A DNA stretch of 34,026 bases from Alphaproteobacteria bacterium (GTDB lineage Bacteria; Pseudomonadota; Alphaproteobacteria; Sphingomonadales; Sphingomonadaceae). How positions within the stretch are numbered: position 1 is the stretch's first letter; every line of letters starts with the position of its first letter. This document shows, in pieces, positions 25,585 to 34,026 of this stretch. The translations under genes were made by a program, and so were the position numbers. A model generated the notes under the pieces. It searched no databases and had not been told where the DNA came from. It saw nothing but the letters and a program-made list of their open reading frames with translations. The stretch spans positions 1 to 34,026 of the forward strand of contig QBLU01000041.1 in NCBI GenBank assembly GCA_003241875.1. The letters run 5' to 3'.

Positions 25585-26013
25585 ATGACGATCACCCGCA
25601 GCGATATCGACGCGATTCTCGCCGCTTTCGAGGCCAGCGACTGGCGCAGCATCGTGCTCAAGGCCGATGGCGTCGAAATAGCCTTGTCGAAGGACGGCGC
25701 TACAGCGCCGGCGGCTACGATCGCGGCAGCCGCGCCCGTCTCGGCGCCCGCGCCACTGACCCCGGCGGACGGCGTGGAGGTCCGTGCCCCTACGCTCGGC
25801 AGCTTCTACCGCGCGCCGAAGCCCGGTGCCGCACCCTTCACCGATACCGGCGTCCGCGTCGCCGACGGCGACGAGCTGTGCTTGATCGAGGTGATGAAGC
25901 TGTTCACCAGCGTTCGCGCCCCCTGCGCCGGCGTGGTCACCGCGATCATGGCGAGCGACGGCGATCTCGTCGAACACGGCCAGCCGCTGCTTCGAATCGC
26001 GCCCGATGCCTAG
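25585..26013 (+). CDS. Biotin carboxyl carrier protein
   Basis: 142 residues. A short N-terminal helix, an Ala/Pro linker (about 38-62) and a lipoyl/biotinyl domain with the biotin lysine Lys105 in IEVMKLFTSV. The usual motif is EAMKM; EVMKL is an accepted variation. It resembles AccB in layout, including the 'thumb' insertion TLGSFYRAPKPGA, but has its own carboxylase and carboxyltransferase alongside. It overlaps the biotin carboxylase gene by 8 bases. This is a dedicated carrier for the carboxylase encoded here rather than the housekeeping AccB. Confidence 0.92.
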   Translation: MTITRSDIDAILAAFEASDWRSIVLKADGVEIALSKDGATAPAATIAAAAPVSAPAPLTPADGVEVRAPTLGSFYRAPKPGAAPFTDTGVRVADGDELCLIEVMKLFTSVRAPCAGVVTAIMASDGDLVEHGQPLLRIAPDA

Positions 26014-27340
26014 GCTGTTCGTGGCCAATCGCGGCGAGATCGCGCTGCGCATCATTAACGCCGCGCATGCGCTGGGCATCGAAACCGTGGTTGGCGTCTC
26101 GGCGGCGGATCGGGGCAGCCTGTGGGCGTGCGCTGCGGGCCGTGCGCTGGTCCTCGGACCGGCGCCGGCGCGGCAATCCTATCTCGATGGCCGGCTGCTC
26201 CTCCACGCCGCGCGCGCCAGCGGCTGCACCGCACTCCACCCCGGCTACGGCTTCCTGTCCGAAAATGCCGGTTTCGCCGCCGCCGTCGCCGATGCCGGCA
26301 TCGCCTTCTGCGGGCCGACGGCCGAACAGATGCGCGCGGTGGGGGACAAGCTGGCGGCACGGGCCCTGGCACGCCGGCTCGGCGTCGAAACCGGCCAGGC
26401 CAGCGAAGCCGTGTCCGATGCCGAAGGGCCTGCCGCTGCCGCCGCTCTCGGTTATCCGGTGGTCACCAAGGCCTCGGCCGGCGGCGGCGGACGCGGCATG
26501 CGCGTCGTGCACGCGGCCGGCGATCTCGCCGCTGCCATGGTCGCGGCCCGCACCGAAGCGGAGGCCGCGTTCGGCGATGGCCGCCTTTATCTCGAACCGT
26601 TCGTCACCGCTGCCCGCCATGTGGAGGTGCAGGCCTTCGGGCTCGGCGATGGCCGGGTCATCACGCTCGGCACCCGCGATTGCTCGATCCAGCGCCGCTA
26701 CCAGAAGCTGGTGGAGGAAGCTCCCGCCGGCGCCGTGCCCGGAGCCGCACGCGCCGCCATGGAAGCCGATGCGAAGCGCCTTCTCGGCGACATCGCCTAT
26801 CGCGGCGCCGGCACGGTCGAATATCTCTGGGATGAAGCGCGCGGGCACTATCGCTTCCTCGAGGTTAACGCCCGCATCCAAGTCGAGCATCCGGTCACCG
26901 AAATGGTCTGGGGCGTCGATCTGGTGCAATGGCAGATCGCCCTCGCGCTCGGTCGCTTCGAACCCCCGGCCGGCATTGCGCCCCGCGGCCACGCCATCGA
27001 GGTCCGGATCCTCGCCGAAGACGATGCCTTCCGACCTGCCCCCGGCTGCATCACCTGCTGGGCGCCGCCGCCCGGGGTGCGGGTGGATAGCGGCTTCGAC
27101 AAGGGCTGCCTGGTGTCCCCCTTCTACGACAGCATGGTCGCAAAGCTGATCGTTGCCGGCCCGACCCGCGCCGCAGCGGTGGAGCGCCTGCAACAGGCCC
27201 TGGCAGACTTCCGGGTAGAGGGCATCGCCACCTCGATCCCGTTGCTGCGCCGCATCGCCGGCCACCCCGATTTCGCCGCCGACCATCTGTCCACGCGCTG
27301 GCTCGATACCGGGCCGCTGGCGGTGGGGCAGGCGGCATGA
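26006..27340 (+). CDS. Biotin carboxylase subunit
   Basis: 444 residues, a normal AccC-type length. N-terminal domain FVANRGEIALRII, then HPGYGFLSEN, the Gly-rich ATP lid KASAGGGGRGMR, the ATP/metal-binding LEVNARIQVEHPVTE, and the C-terminal lobe RGHAIEVRILAED. It carboxylates biotin on the carrier using ATP and bicarbonate. It is coupled to the carrier gene by an 8-base overlap and to the carboxyltransferase gene by ATGA, making a three-subunit biotin enzyme. Confidence 0.95.
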   Translation: MPRLFVANRGEIALRIINAAHALGIETVVGVSAADRGSLWACAAGRALVLGPAPARQSYLDGRLLLHAARASGCTALHPGYGFLSENAGFAAAVADAGIAFCGPTAEQMRAVGDKLAARALARRLGVETGQASEAVSDAEGPAAAAALGYPVVTKASAGGGGRGMRVVHAAGDLAAAMVAARTEAEAAFGDGRLYLEPFVTAARHVEVQAFGLGDGRVITLGTRDCSIQRRYQKLVEEAPAGAVPGAARAAMEADAKRLLGDIAYRGAGTVEYLWDEARGHYRFLEVNARIQVEHPVTEMVWGVDLVQWQIALALGRFEPPAGIAPRGHAIEVRILAEDDAFRPAPGCITCWAPPPGVRVDSGFDKGCLVSPFYDSMVAKLIVAGPTRAAAVERLQQALADFRVEGIATSIPLLRRIAGHPDFAADHLSTRWLDTGPLAVGQAA

Positions 27341-28788
27341 AGGTCGAATTTCTCGATCAGACGCTGCGCGACGGGCAGCAGTCGCTCTGGGGCATGCGCA
27401 TGCAGGCGCGCCACGCGCTGCCCGCCTGCGACGCCCTCGATCGCACCGGCTTTCGCGTCATCGATCTTACTGGGTCGCATCATTTCGAAGTCCTGGTCCG
27501 CCATTGCCGCGAAGATCCCTGGGCGATGCTGGATGCGCTTGCCGCCGCCATGCCGCACACGGTGCTGCGATCGGGCATGCGCGCCAATGCCGCGATCAGC
27601 TTCCGCACCACGCCCGATGCGCTGATGGACCTGTGGATGCGGCAACTGAACTGCCACGGCGCCCGCAGCTTCTGGATCTACGATGTCCTTTTCGACATTG
27701 CCCGCACCCGGCGGCTGGCGCGGGTGGCCAAGGAATTCGGCTCCGAAATCGCCGGCGCGATCATGTTCACCTTGTCGCCGGTGCACACCGATGAATATTA
27801 TGCCGGCAAGGCCGCCGCGCTCGCCGCCTTGCCCGAAGTCGATACGCTGCTGCTCTACGATACCGCGGGCGTGCTCGAAAAGGATCGGCTGGCCACGCTG
27901 CTCCCCGCCATCCTGGCACAGGCGCGCGGCAAGCCCATCGAATTCCACGCCAACAACCTGATGGGCCAATCGGCCAAGGCCTATTGCGACGCGCTCGCCC
28001 TCGGCGTGTCGATCCTCCACACGGCCAGCCGGCCGATGGCCAACGGGCCGTCGGTGCCGTCGACCGAATGCATTGCCGCCAATCTCGCCCATCTCGGCCA
28101 CAGCCATGATCTCGATCTCGCTTGGCTGCCGCCGGTGGCGGCGCATTTCGAAGCGATGGGCGCCAAATGCGGCTTCCGCGTCAATCAACACGCCGAATAT
28201 GATCTGTTTGGGATTGCCCACCAGATCCCCGGCGGCATGGTCGGCACATTGCGCGCCCAGTTGCAGCAGCATGGCATGGAAGATCGCCTCCACGAGGTGC
28301 TTGCAGAAGTCGCCACCGTGCGCCGTGAACTCGGCTGGCCCGGCATGGCGACCCCGTTCAGCCAGCTCGTCGGCATCCAGTCGGTCCTCAACATCGTCAC
28401 CGGCAAACGCTGGTCGGTAATCCCCGAGGAAGTCATCACCTATGCCGCCGGCCATTACGGCGAGCCGGTGGCGCCGATCGACCCCCAGGTGCTCGATCGC
28501 ATCATGGCCGATCCCAAGGCCGCCCATGTGCTGGCCACCCCGCCCGAACAGCCGACCCTCGCCGAGCTGCACCGCCGCCACGGCACCGATGACGATGACG
28601 AGCTGTTCTTGCGCGCTCTGGTGCCCCAGGCCGATATCGACCGGATGCGCGCCGCAGGGCCGCTGGTCAGATCATTGCCGCTGGCTTCCTCTGCCGAGGC
28701 CGATCAGGTGATTCGCCTGATGCGCACCCTCGGCAGCCGGCACTTTCGGCTGGCCAGCGAAACCCTTTCGGTGGAACTGGCACGATGA
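27337..28788 (+). CDS. Pyruvate-carboxylase-type carboxyltransferase with altered active site
   Basis: 483 residues, HMGL-like barrel plus the conserved PycB/OadA C-terminal domain (HQIPGGMVGTLRAQL, TPFSQLVGIQSVLN, AGHYGEP). LDQTLRDGQQSLWGMRM marks it as pyruvate carboxylase/oxaloacetate decarboxylase-like. Asp12 and Gln15 are kept. The lysine that is carbamylated and binds metal (KDMAG in pyruvate carboxylase) is Tyr174 here (LYDTAG), and the HxH pair appears as His204-Ala-Asn206 (EFHANN). The catalytic Thr region (MTSQPS) reads MANGPS. It therefore probably carboxylates something other than pyruvate, likely a ketone. Stop and start overlap on both sides. Confidence 0.88.
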   Translation: MKVEFLDQTLRDGQQSLWGMRMQARHALPACDALDRTGFRVIDLTGSHHFEVLVRHCREDPWAMLDALAAAMPHTVLRSGMRANAAISFRTTPDALMDLWMRQLNCHGARSFWIYDVLFDIARTRRLARVAKEFGSEIAGAIMFTLSPVHTDEYYAGKAAALAALPEVDTLLLYDTAGVLEKDRLATLLPAILAQARGKPIEFHANNLMGQSAKAYCDALALGVSILHTASRPMANGPSVPSTECIAANLAHLGHSHDLDLAWLPPVAAHFEAMGAKCGFRVNQHAEYDLFGIAHQIPGGMVGTLRAQLQQHGMEDRLHEVLAEVATVRRELGWPGMATPFSQLVGIQSVLNIVTGKRWSVIPEEVITYAAGHYGEPVAPIDPQVLDRIMADPKAAHVLATPPEQPTLAELHRRHGTDDDDELFLRALVPQADIDRMRAAGPLVRSLPLASSAEADQVIRLMRTLGSRHFRLASETLSVELAR

Positions 28789-29954
28789 GGCACGCGGTCA
28801 TCGTCGATGGCGTGCGCTCGCCGTTCGGCAAGGGCAGGGCCGGCGGCGCGCTCCATGGGCTGCACCCCGTCGATCTGCTGGCCCGGTGCCTCGAAGCGCT
28901 GGCGTCACGCACCGGCATCGATTCCGCGATCATCGAGGATGTCATCACCGGCTGCGTGATCCAGGCCGGCGAACAGGCCGGCAATATCGGGCGCCAGGCG
29001 GTGCTGGCCGCGGGCTGGCCCGAACACATCCCGGCGGTCAGCCTCGATCGCAAATGCGGCTCGGCGCAGCAGGCCATCGATTTCGCCGCCTGCGGGATCA
29101 TCGCCGGCGCCTATGATGTGGTGGTGGCGGCCGGGGTGGAGATGATGTCCACGGTGCCCGCCAAGGCCAACCGGCTGGGGCGCGACAACCTCGGGGTGGG
29201 CTTCGCCACGCGCTACCCCGAAGGCCTGGTGCATCAGGGCGTCTCGGCGGAACTGATCGCGGCACGAGGGGGCATCGGCCGCGCGCAAATGGACGAGTTC
29301 GCGCTGCGGTCGCACCAACTGGCGGCAGCCGGGCCGGCGCCCGGGCTGGTGCCGGTGCAGGTGGGCGACCGGCTGGTGACCCATGACGAAGGTGTGCGCG
29401 CCGATTCGACCCTGGAACGGCTCGCCGCGCTGCCGCCGGCCTTCCACACTCCGGCAATGGCCGATCGCTTCCCGCAAATCGACTGGCAGGTCACCGCCGG
29501 CAATTCCAGCCAGGTCAGCGATGGCGCCTTCGCCATGCTGCTGATGGAAGAAGCCCGCGCCCGCGCCCTCGGCCTTCGCCCGCGCGCCCGGGTCACGCAT
29601 TTCGCCGTCGCCGGCGACGATCCGCTGTACATGCTCACCGCAATCGTGCCGGCCACCGGCAAGCTGCTGGCGCGGACCGGGCTCGGCATCGCCGATATCG
29701 ATGTTTTCGAGGTCAACGAAGCCTTTGCCAGCGTCGTTCTCGATTGGCTGGCCGCCACCGGCGCCGATCCGGCGCGGGTCAACGTGCACGGCGGTGCCAT
29801 CGCCACCGGCCATCCCGTCGGCGCATCCGGCGGCCGGCTGTTTCTCAACTGCCTTGCCGCGCTGGAGGCAACCGGCGGCCGCCACGGCCTCGTTACGATG
29901 TGCGAATCGGGCGGCATGGCCAATGCCACGTTGATCACCCGCTGCGAGGATTGA
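28785..29954 (+). CDS. Thiolase (acetyl-CoA C-acyltransferase type)
   Basis: 389 residues, normal thiolase length. Nucleophile Cys91 ([10 protein letters not shown]), His343 (GHPVGASG), and base Cys373 ([10 protein letters not shown]), with NEAFA at 311-315 completing the set. It cleaves a beta-ketoacyl-CoA with CoA to acetyl-CoA plus a shorter acyl-CoA. No enoyl-CoA hydratase or hydroxyacyl-CoA dehydrogenase is encoded in the window, so the beta-keto group is better explained by carboxylation of a ketone than by beta-oxidation. ATGA overlap with the previous gene; 2-base gap to the next. Confidence 0.94.
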   Translation: MRHAVIVDGVRSPFGKGRAGGALHGLHPVDLLARCLEALASRTGIDSAIIEDVITGCVIQAGEQAGNIGRQAVLAAGWPEHIPAVSLDRKCGSAQQAIDFAACGIIAGAYDVVVAAGVEMMSTVPAKANRLGRDNLGVGFATRYPEGLVHQGVSAELIAARGGIGRAQMDEFALRSHQLAAAGPAPGLVPVQVGDRLVTHDEGVRADSTLERLAALPPAFHTPAMADRFPQIDWQVTAGNSSQVSDGAFAMLLMEEARARALGLRPRARVTHFAVAGDDPLYMLTAIVPATGKLLARTGLGIADIDVFEVNEAFASVVLDWLAATGADPARVNVHGGAIATGHPVGASGGRLFLNCLAALEATGGRHGLVTMCESGGMANATLITRCED

Positions 29955-29956
29955 AC

Positions 29957-31263
<1,307 letters not shown>

Positions 31264-31267
<4 letters not shown>

Positions 31268-32697
31268 CACACTATACGCCCGATCCCGAGAGCCTCGCCG
31301 CCCATCCGGTGCCGGCATGGTGGCGCGATGCCAAGCTGGGGGTGATGATCACCTGGGGCCTCTATTCGGTCCCAGCCTTCGCGCCGCGCGGCACCGATGT
31401 CGTGCAACTGCTCGCCGATCGGCCCGACGATGCGCTCAAGCTCACGCCCTATGCCGAATGGTATGAGAACAGCCTCAAGTTCGCCGATGGCCACACGGCC
31501 GCCCAGCATCGCGATCGGTTCGGCGATACGCCCTACACCGCTTTCCGCACCGCGTTCGAAGCGGGGCTGGAGGCCTGGTCCGCCGAACCGTTGATGGACT
31601 TTGTCGCCGGCATCGGCGCGCGCTATGTCGTGCCGATCACCAAGCATCACGACAGCTACTGCCTGTGGCCAACGCGCTTTCCCAACCCGCTGCGGGGTGC
31701 CGATTGGCATGCGCCGCGCGATCTGGTTGCCGAAATGGCGGTGGCAGCGCGGGCGCGGGGCCTACGCTTCGGCGTCTATTACAGCGCTGGGCTGGATTGG
31801 ACCCTCAACCCCGAACCCATCGCCAATCTTGGCGAAATGCGCGCCGCGCTTCCCGCCGGGCCGGCGGCGCGCCAGATGATGCGCGATCATTATCGCGAAC
31901 TGATCGCCGCCACCGATCCCGACATCCTCTGGAACGATATTGGCTATCCGGATGCAGATGATCTCTGGGAACTGCTCGCCGAATATTACAATGCGCGCGA
32001 CGATCGCCTGATCAACGACCGCTTCCAGCTGCCGACGCGCGGCCATGCCGCCATGACCGATCCGGCCGCGCGCGCAGCCTTCAATCGCGGCGTCGCCGGT
32101 GCCTTGCGCACCCCCGGCTTCGCCTTCGCCCCCGACACGCCGCCGGTGTTCGATCACCGCACGCCCGAATATGCCACTAGCGGCGGCATCGGCGATATCG
32201 CCTGGGAAACCGTGCGCGGCGTCGGACACAGTTTCGGCTACAAGGCGAATGAAACCTCCGCCGATTATCTCACCGGCGACGCCCTCATCGCGATGTTCCT
32301 GCGCATCGTCGGCAATGGTGGCAACCTGCTCATCAACATCGGGCCGCGTGCCGATGGCAGCATTCCCGATGAACAGACGGGACCGCTGCGCCAGCTCGGC
32401 GATTTCCTCCAGCGTAACGGCGATGCCATCTATGGCAGCCGGCCGTGTCAGGGCCTGCAGCAGATCGAGTGCGACGGCACCAGCATGCTCCCAGTCAGCG
32501 TCGGCCAGCGTCGTCACGTCCTTGTAGTCGGGCCAATACCTCCCCAACTCCGCCTCGCCGGCTGGGGCGGCGTCGCCGGGCTGGCGGCGCTGCACGGCCC
32601 GCACCTGGCCTGCAGGCGGGATGGGAACGATCTCATCGTCACCGTCCCGCCGCTCGTGTCCGCCGCCGCCGCGAGCGTGCTGACGGTGGCGCCATGA
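31264..32697 (+). CDS. Second GH29 enzyme (alpha-L-fucosidase), cytoplasmic
   Basis: 477 residues. GH29 hallmarks: [17 protein letters not shown] (19-35), [13 protein letters not shown] (His128-His129) and [10 protein letters not shown], with Asp225 the expected nucleophile. [19 protein letters not shown] closes the catalytic barrel, and a small C-terminal beta domain follows. No signal peptide. The sequence blocks differ clearly from the GH29 gene at 7693 (WNDIG versus WFDG), so they belong to different subgroups and probably cut different linkages or aglycones. It is ATGA-coupled to the acyl-CoA dehydrogenase gene, so expression is tied to the ketone/CoA genes. Confidence 0.9.
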
Positions 32698-32900
32698 AAC
32701 AGGTGCTGCTGCTCGGTCCCGCCGACAATGTGGTGGTCGCCATCGCAGATCTCCGCGCCGGGCAGCAGCTCGACGATGCCGGGCTGTCGGTCCGCCTCCC
32801 CGAACCGGTGCCGCTGGGCCACAAGCTGGCACGCCTGCCCATCGCCGCCGGCACGCGCATCGTCAAAATCAGCTCGGCCGCGGCCCACGAAGCGCCCTAA
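32694..32900 (+). pseudogene. SAF-domain small subunit, UxaA/altronate-dehydratase-like, C-terminally altered
   Basis: 68 residues. The N-terminal part (LLLGPADNVVVAIADLRAGQ, then PLGHKLARLPIAAGTRIVKI) matches the small SAF subunit of UxaA-type dehydratases. Family members normally continue with a K-x-G-x-PIG-x-A block and end in a HVHVHN-like metal site. Here the frame instead reads SSAAAHEAP and stops. The break lies between about 32868 and 32909, next to a transposase scrap. I read this as a 3'-truncated gene whose large-subunit partner would have followed. A naturally short SAF protein is possible but less likely. Confidence 0.6.
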
Positions 32901-32908
32901 GTCCTCGA

Positions 32909-32995
32909 TGGCTGACGAGCCATGGGACCACTTTGAATATCAAGGAGCATTACACCGACACGGGCGGCGCCACCGATCATGTCTTTGGGCTATTT
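32909..32995 (+). pseudogene. Fragment of a Tn3-family transposase
   Basis: One frame reads HGTTLNIKEHYTDTGGATD followed by HVFGLF (about 32921-32995). This is the highly conserved EHYTDTGG...DHVF block of Tn3-type transposases. No start codon or other domain is present. Similarity ends at about 32995, where the IS1595 element seems to begin. It marks a Tn3-type transposon remnant directly after the truncated SAF gene. Confidence 0.75.
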
Positions 32996-34026
32996 GAGGG
33001 CAGCGCGACCATTGTGAGATAAACAACGCCGCCATTATCAACCAAAGACAGCAGAAAGGCTGTAAGCCGCTGTGATAATGTGCTATTCTTCAGGACGGGG
33101 TAGGTCTGGAGGATAGCCGATGTTGCCCGACGAGTTACAGAAAGTTCGCACCGTCAGGGATATGGTGACAGCGTTTGCCGACGACTCCGGGTGCCGGTCG
33201 ATGCTCGAGGCGATGGTCTGGCCCGGCGGGCGGCAATGTCCGTTCTGCGGGTCGACACGATCAGGCGCGATCGGCGGCCGCTGGGCACGGCCCGGGCTCT
33301 ACCAATGCGGCAGGCGGGAGTGTCGCAAGCAATTCACGGTCACCACCGGGACGCCGCTACATTCCACCAAGCTGCCGATCCGCACCTGGCTCACAGCAAT
33401 GTGGCTGATCCTGCAGTCGGACAAAGGGCTGTCCTCGCCGCGCCTGGCTGAAGCGCTGGGTGTCAGCCAGCCCACGGCATGGCGGATCGGGCATGCCGTC
33501 CGGCTGATGCTGGCCCAGGACAAACCATTGGACGGCATGGTCGAGGCTGACATCAGCTACCTGGGCGGCCTGCCGCGGCACCATGCCGATGATCCTCGTC
33601 CGGGACGCGGTCGCAAGGGCCAGCGCCGCACCACCAAGGCGTCGATGCTTGGGCTGGTCGAGCGTCCTGCCGATCTGACGCCCGGCGCCCCTGCTGGCGA
33701 GGTGCGGGTCAGGACCGTTCCAAGCGGATCCAACGTCGAGATCGGCCGCATGTTCGAGACGACGATCAGCCCGGATGCTCATTTGATCAGCGACGAGGCC
33801 AAGGCTTTCGTGGCGATCGGCACAGCCTTTCCTGCCCACGACACTGTCTGCCACAAAGACCGCATCTACGTTCGCGGCACTGTCCACACCAATGGCGCTG
33901 ATGGCCTCGCTGACCGCATCCGCCGCACCGTGCTCGGTGTGTTCCACCACATCAGCCCGGCTCACGCCGACCTCTACCTCGACGAGATCGCCTGGCGCTG
34001 GTCGCAGCGTTACGTCACCGGCAGAG
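32996..34026 (+). mobile_element. IS1595-family insertion element, right end outside the window
   Basis: The left boundary is placed at about 32996 because Tn3 similarity stops there and base composition changes to a more AT-rich leader. I cannot define the inverted repeat or target duplication from one end only. The transposase gene it carries starts at 33121 and continues past the window. Confidence 0.65.
33121..34026 (+). CDS. IS1595-family (ISXO2-like) transposase, partial
   Basis: 302 residues visible, open at the right edge. The start has GGAGG nine bases upstream. An N-terminal zinc ribbon is formed by Cys40, Cys43, Cys63 and Cys68 (CPFCG ... CGRREC). A helix-turn-helix segment reads SSPRLAEALGVSQPTAWRI. 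The catalytic domain has acidic residues in VEADISYLGG and LISDEAKAF and the family block VHTNGADG ... HHISPAHADLYLDEIAWRW. The Glu often found in HTNxxE is Asp here. No frameshift in the visible part, so it may be active. Confidence 0.9.

Noticed and set aside
25560-25590. Frameshift as the reason for the missing dikinase barrel
   Set aside because: No barrel remnants are found in any frame downstream; the biotin carrier gene starts 7 bases after the stop.
27124-28581. 485-codon minus-strand open frame over the carboxyltransferase gene
   Set aside because: No domain and shadow-like composition; the plus-strand product is clearly PycB/OadA-like.

Overview
The window looks like a chromosomal accessory region of a high-GC alphaproteobacterium, most likely a sphingomonad (Sphingomonas/Novosphingobium/Sphingobium type). 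Supporting signs are a PEPxxWA-type PEP-CTERM protein, a sphingomonad-style TonB-dependent receptor, GC-rich codon use and long runs of ATGA stop/start overlaps. The right edge runs into mobile DNA.

Left part (1-3.9 kb): a small lipoprotein gene, a PEP-CTERM surface protein gene with its own terminator, and an L-lactate dehydrogenase (lldD) gene divergent from a TonB-dependent receptor gene.

Middle part (3.9-18.7 kb): a complete non-phosphorylating L-fucose pathway. The receptor, an intracellular GH29 alpha-L-fucosidase and a GPH-family permease would capture and open a fucoside. A mutarotase, an aldo/keto reductase (fucose dehydrogenase), a lactonase, L-fuconate dehydratase, a keto-deoxy-fuconate SDR dehydrogenase and a diketo-acid hydrolase would carry L-fucose to pyruvate plus L-lactate. 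LldD would oxidise the lactate. An IclR regulator, a zinc alcohol dehydrogenase and a second aldo/keto reductase complete the region. A carotenoid/stilbene cleavage oxygenase sits directly before the first fucosidase. Related small palindromes (TGAA-N7-TTCA and GAACCATGGTTC) lie in two divergent promoter regions.

Right part (18.8-32.9 kb): thirteen genes on one strand, nearly all joined by 1-8 base overlaps. They encode an enone-reductase-like MDR protein, a free phosphohistidine swivel protein, a 493-residue protein I do not recognise, an acyl-CoA synthetase, a 204-residue unknown, a pyruvate-phosphate-dikinase-like protein that lacks its PEP/pyruvate barrel, a biotin carrier, a biotin carboxylase, a pyruvate-carboxylase-type carboxyltransferase with altered metal ligands, a thiolase, an acyl-CoA dehydrogenase, a second GH29 enzyme and a SAF-domain small subunit. 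The set resembles the phosphorylate-then-carboxylate route for aryl methyl ketones (acv genes in Sphingobium SYK-6, hpe genes in Rhodococcus, as I recall them). Here it is physically combined with fucosidases. My working idea is a locus that takes apart a fucosylated ketone: fucose goes to the middle cluster, and the ketone aglycone is activated by a split dikinase, carboxylated to a beta-keto acid, ligated to CoA and cut by thiolase.

Right edge (32.9-34.0 kb): the SAF gene loses its family-like C-terminus, followed by a scrap of a Tn3-family transposase, itself interrupted by an IS1595-family element that runs off the window. The operon may therefore have been longer.
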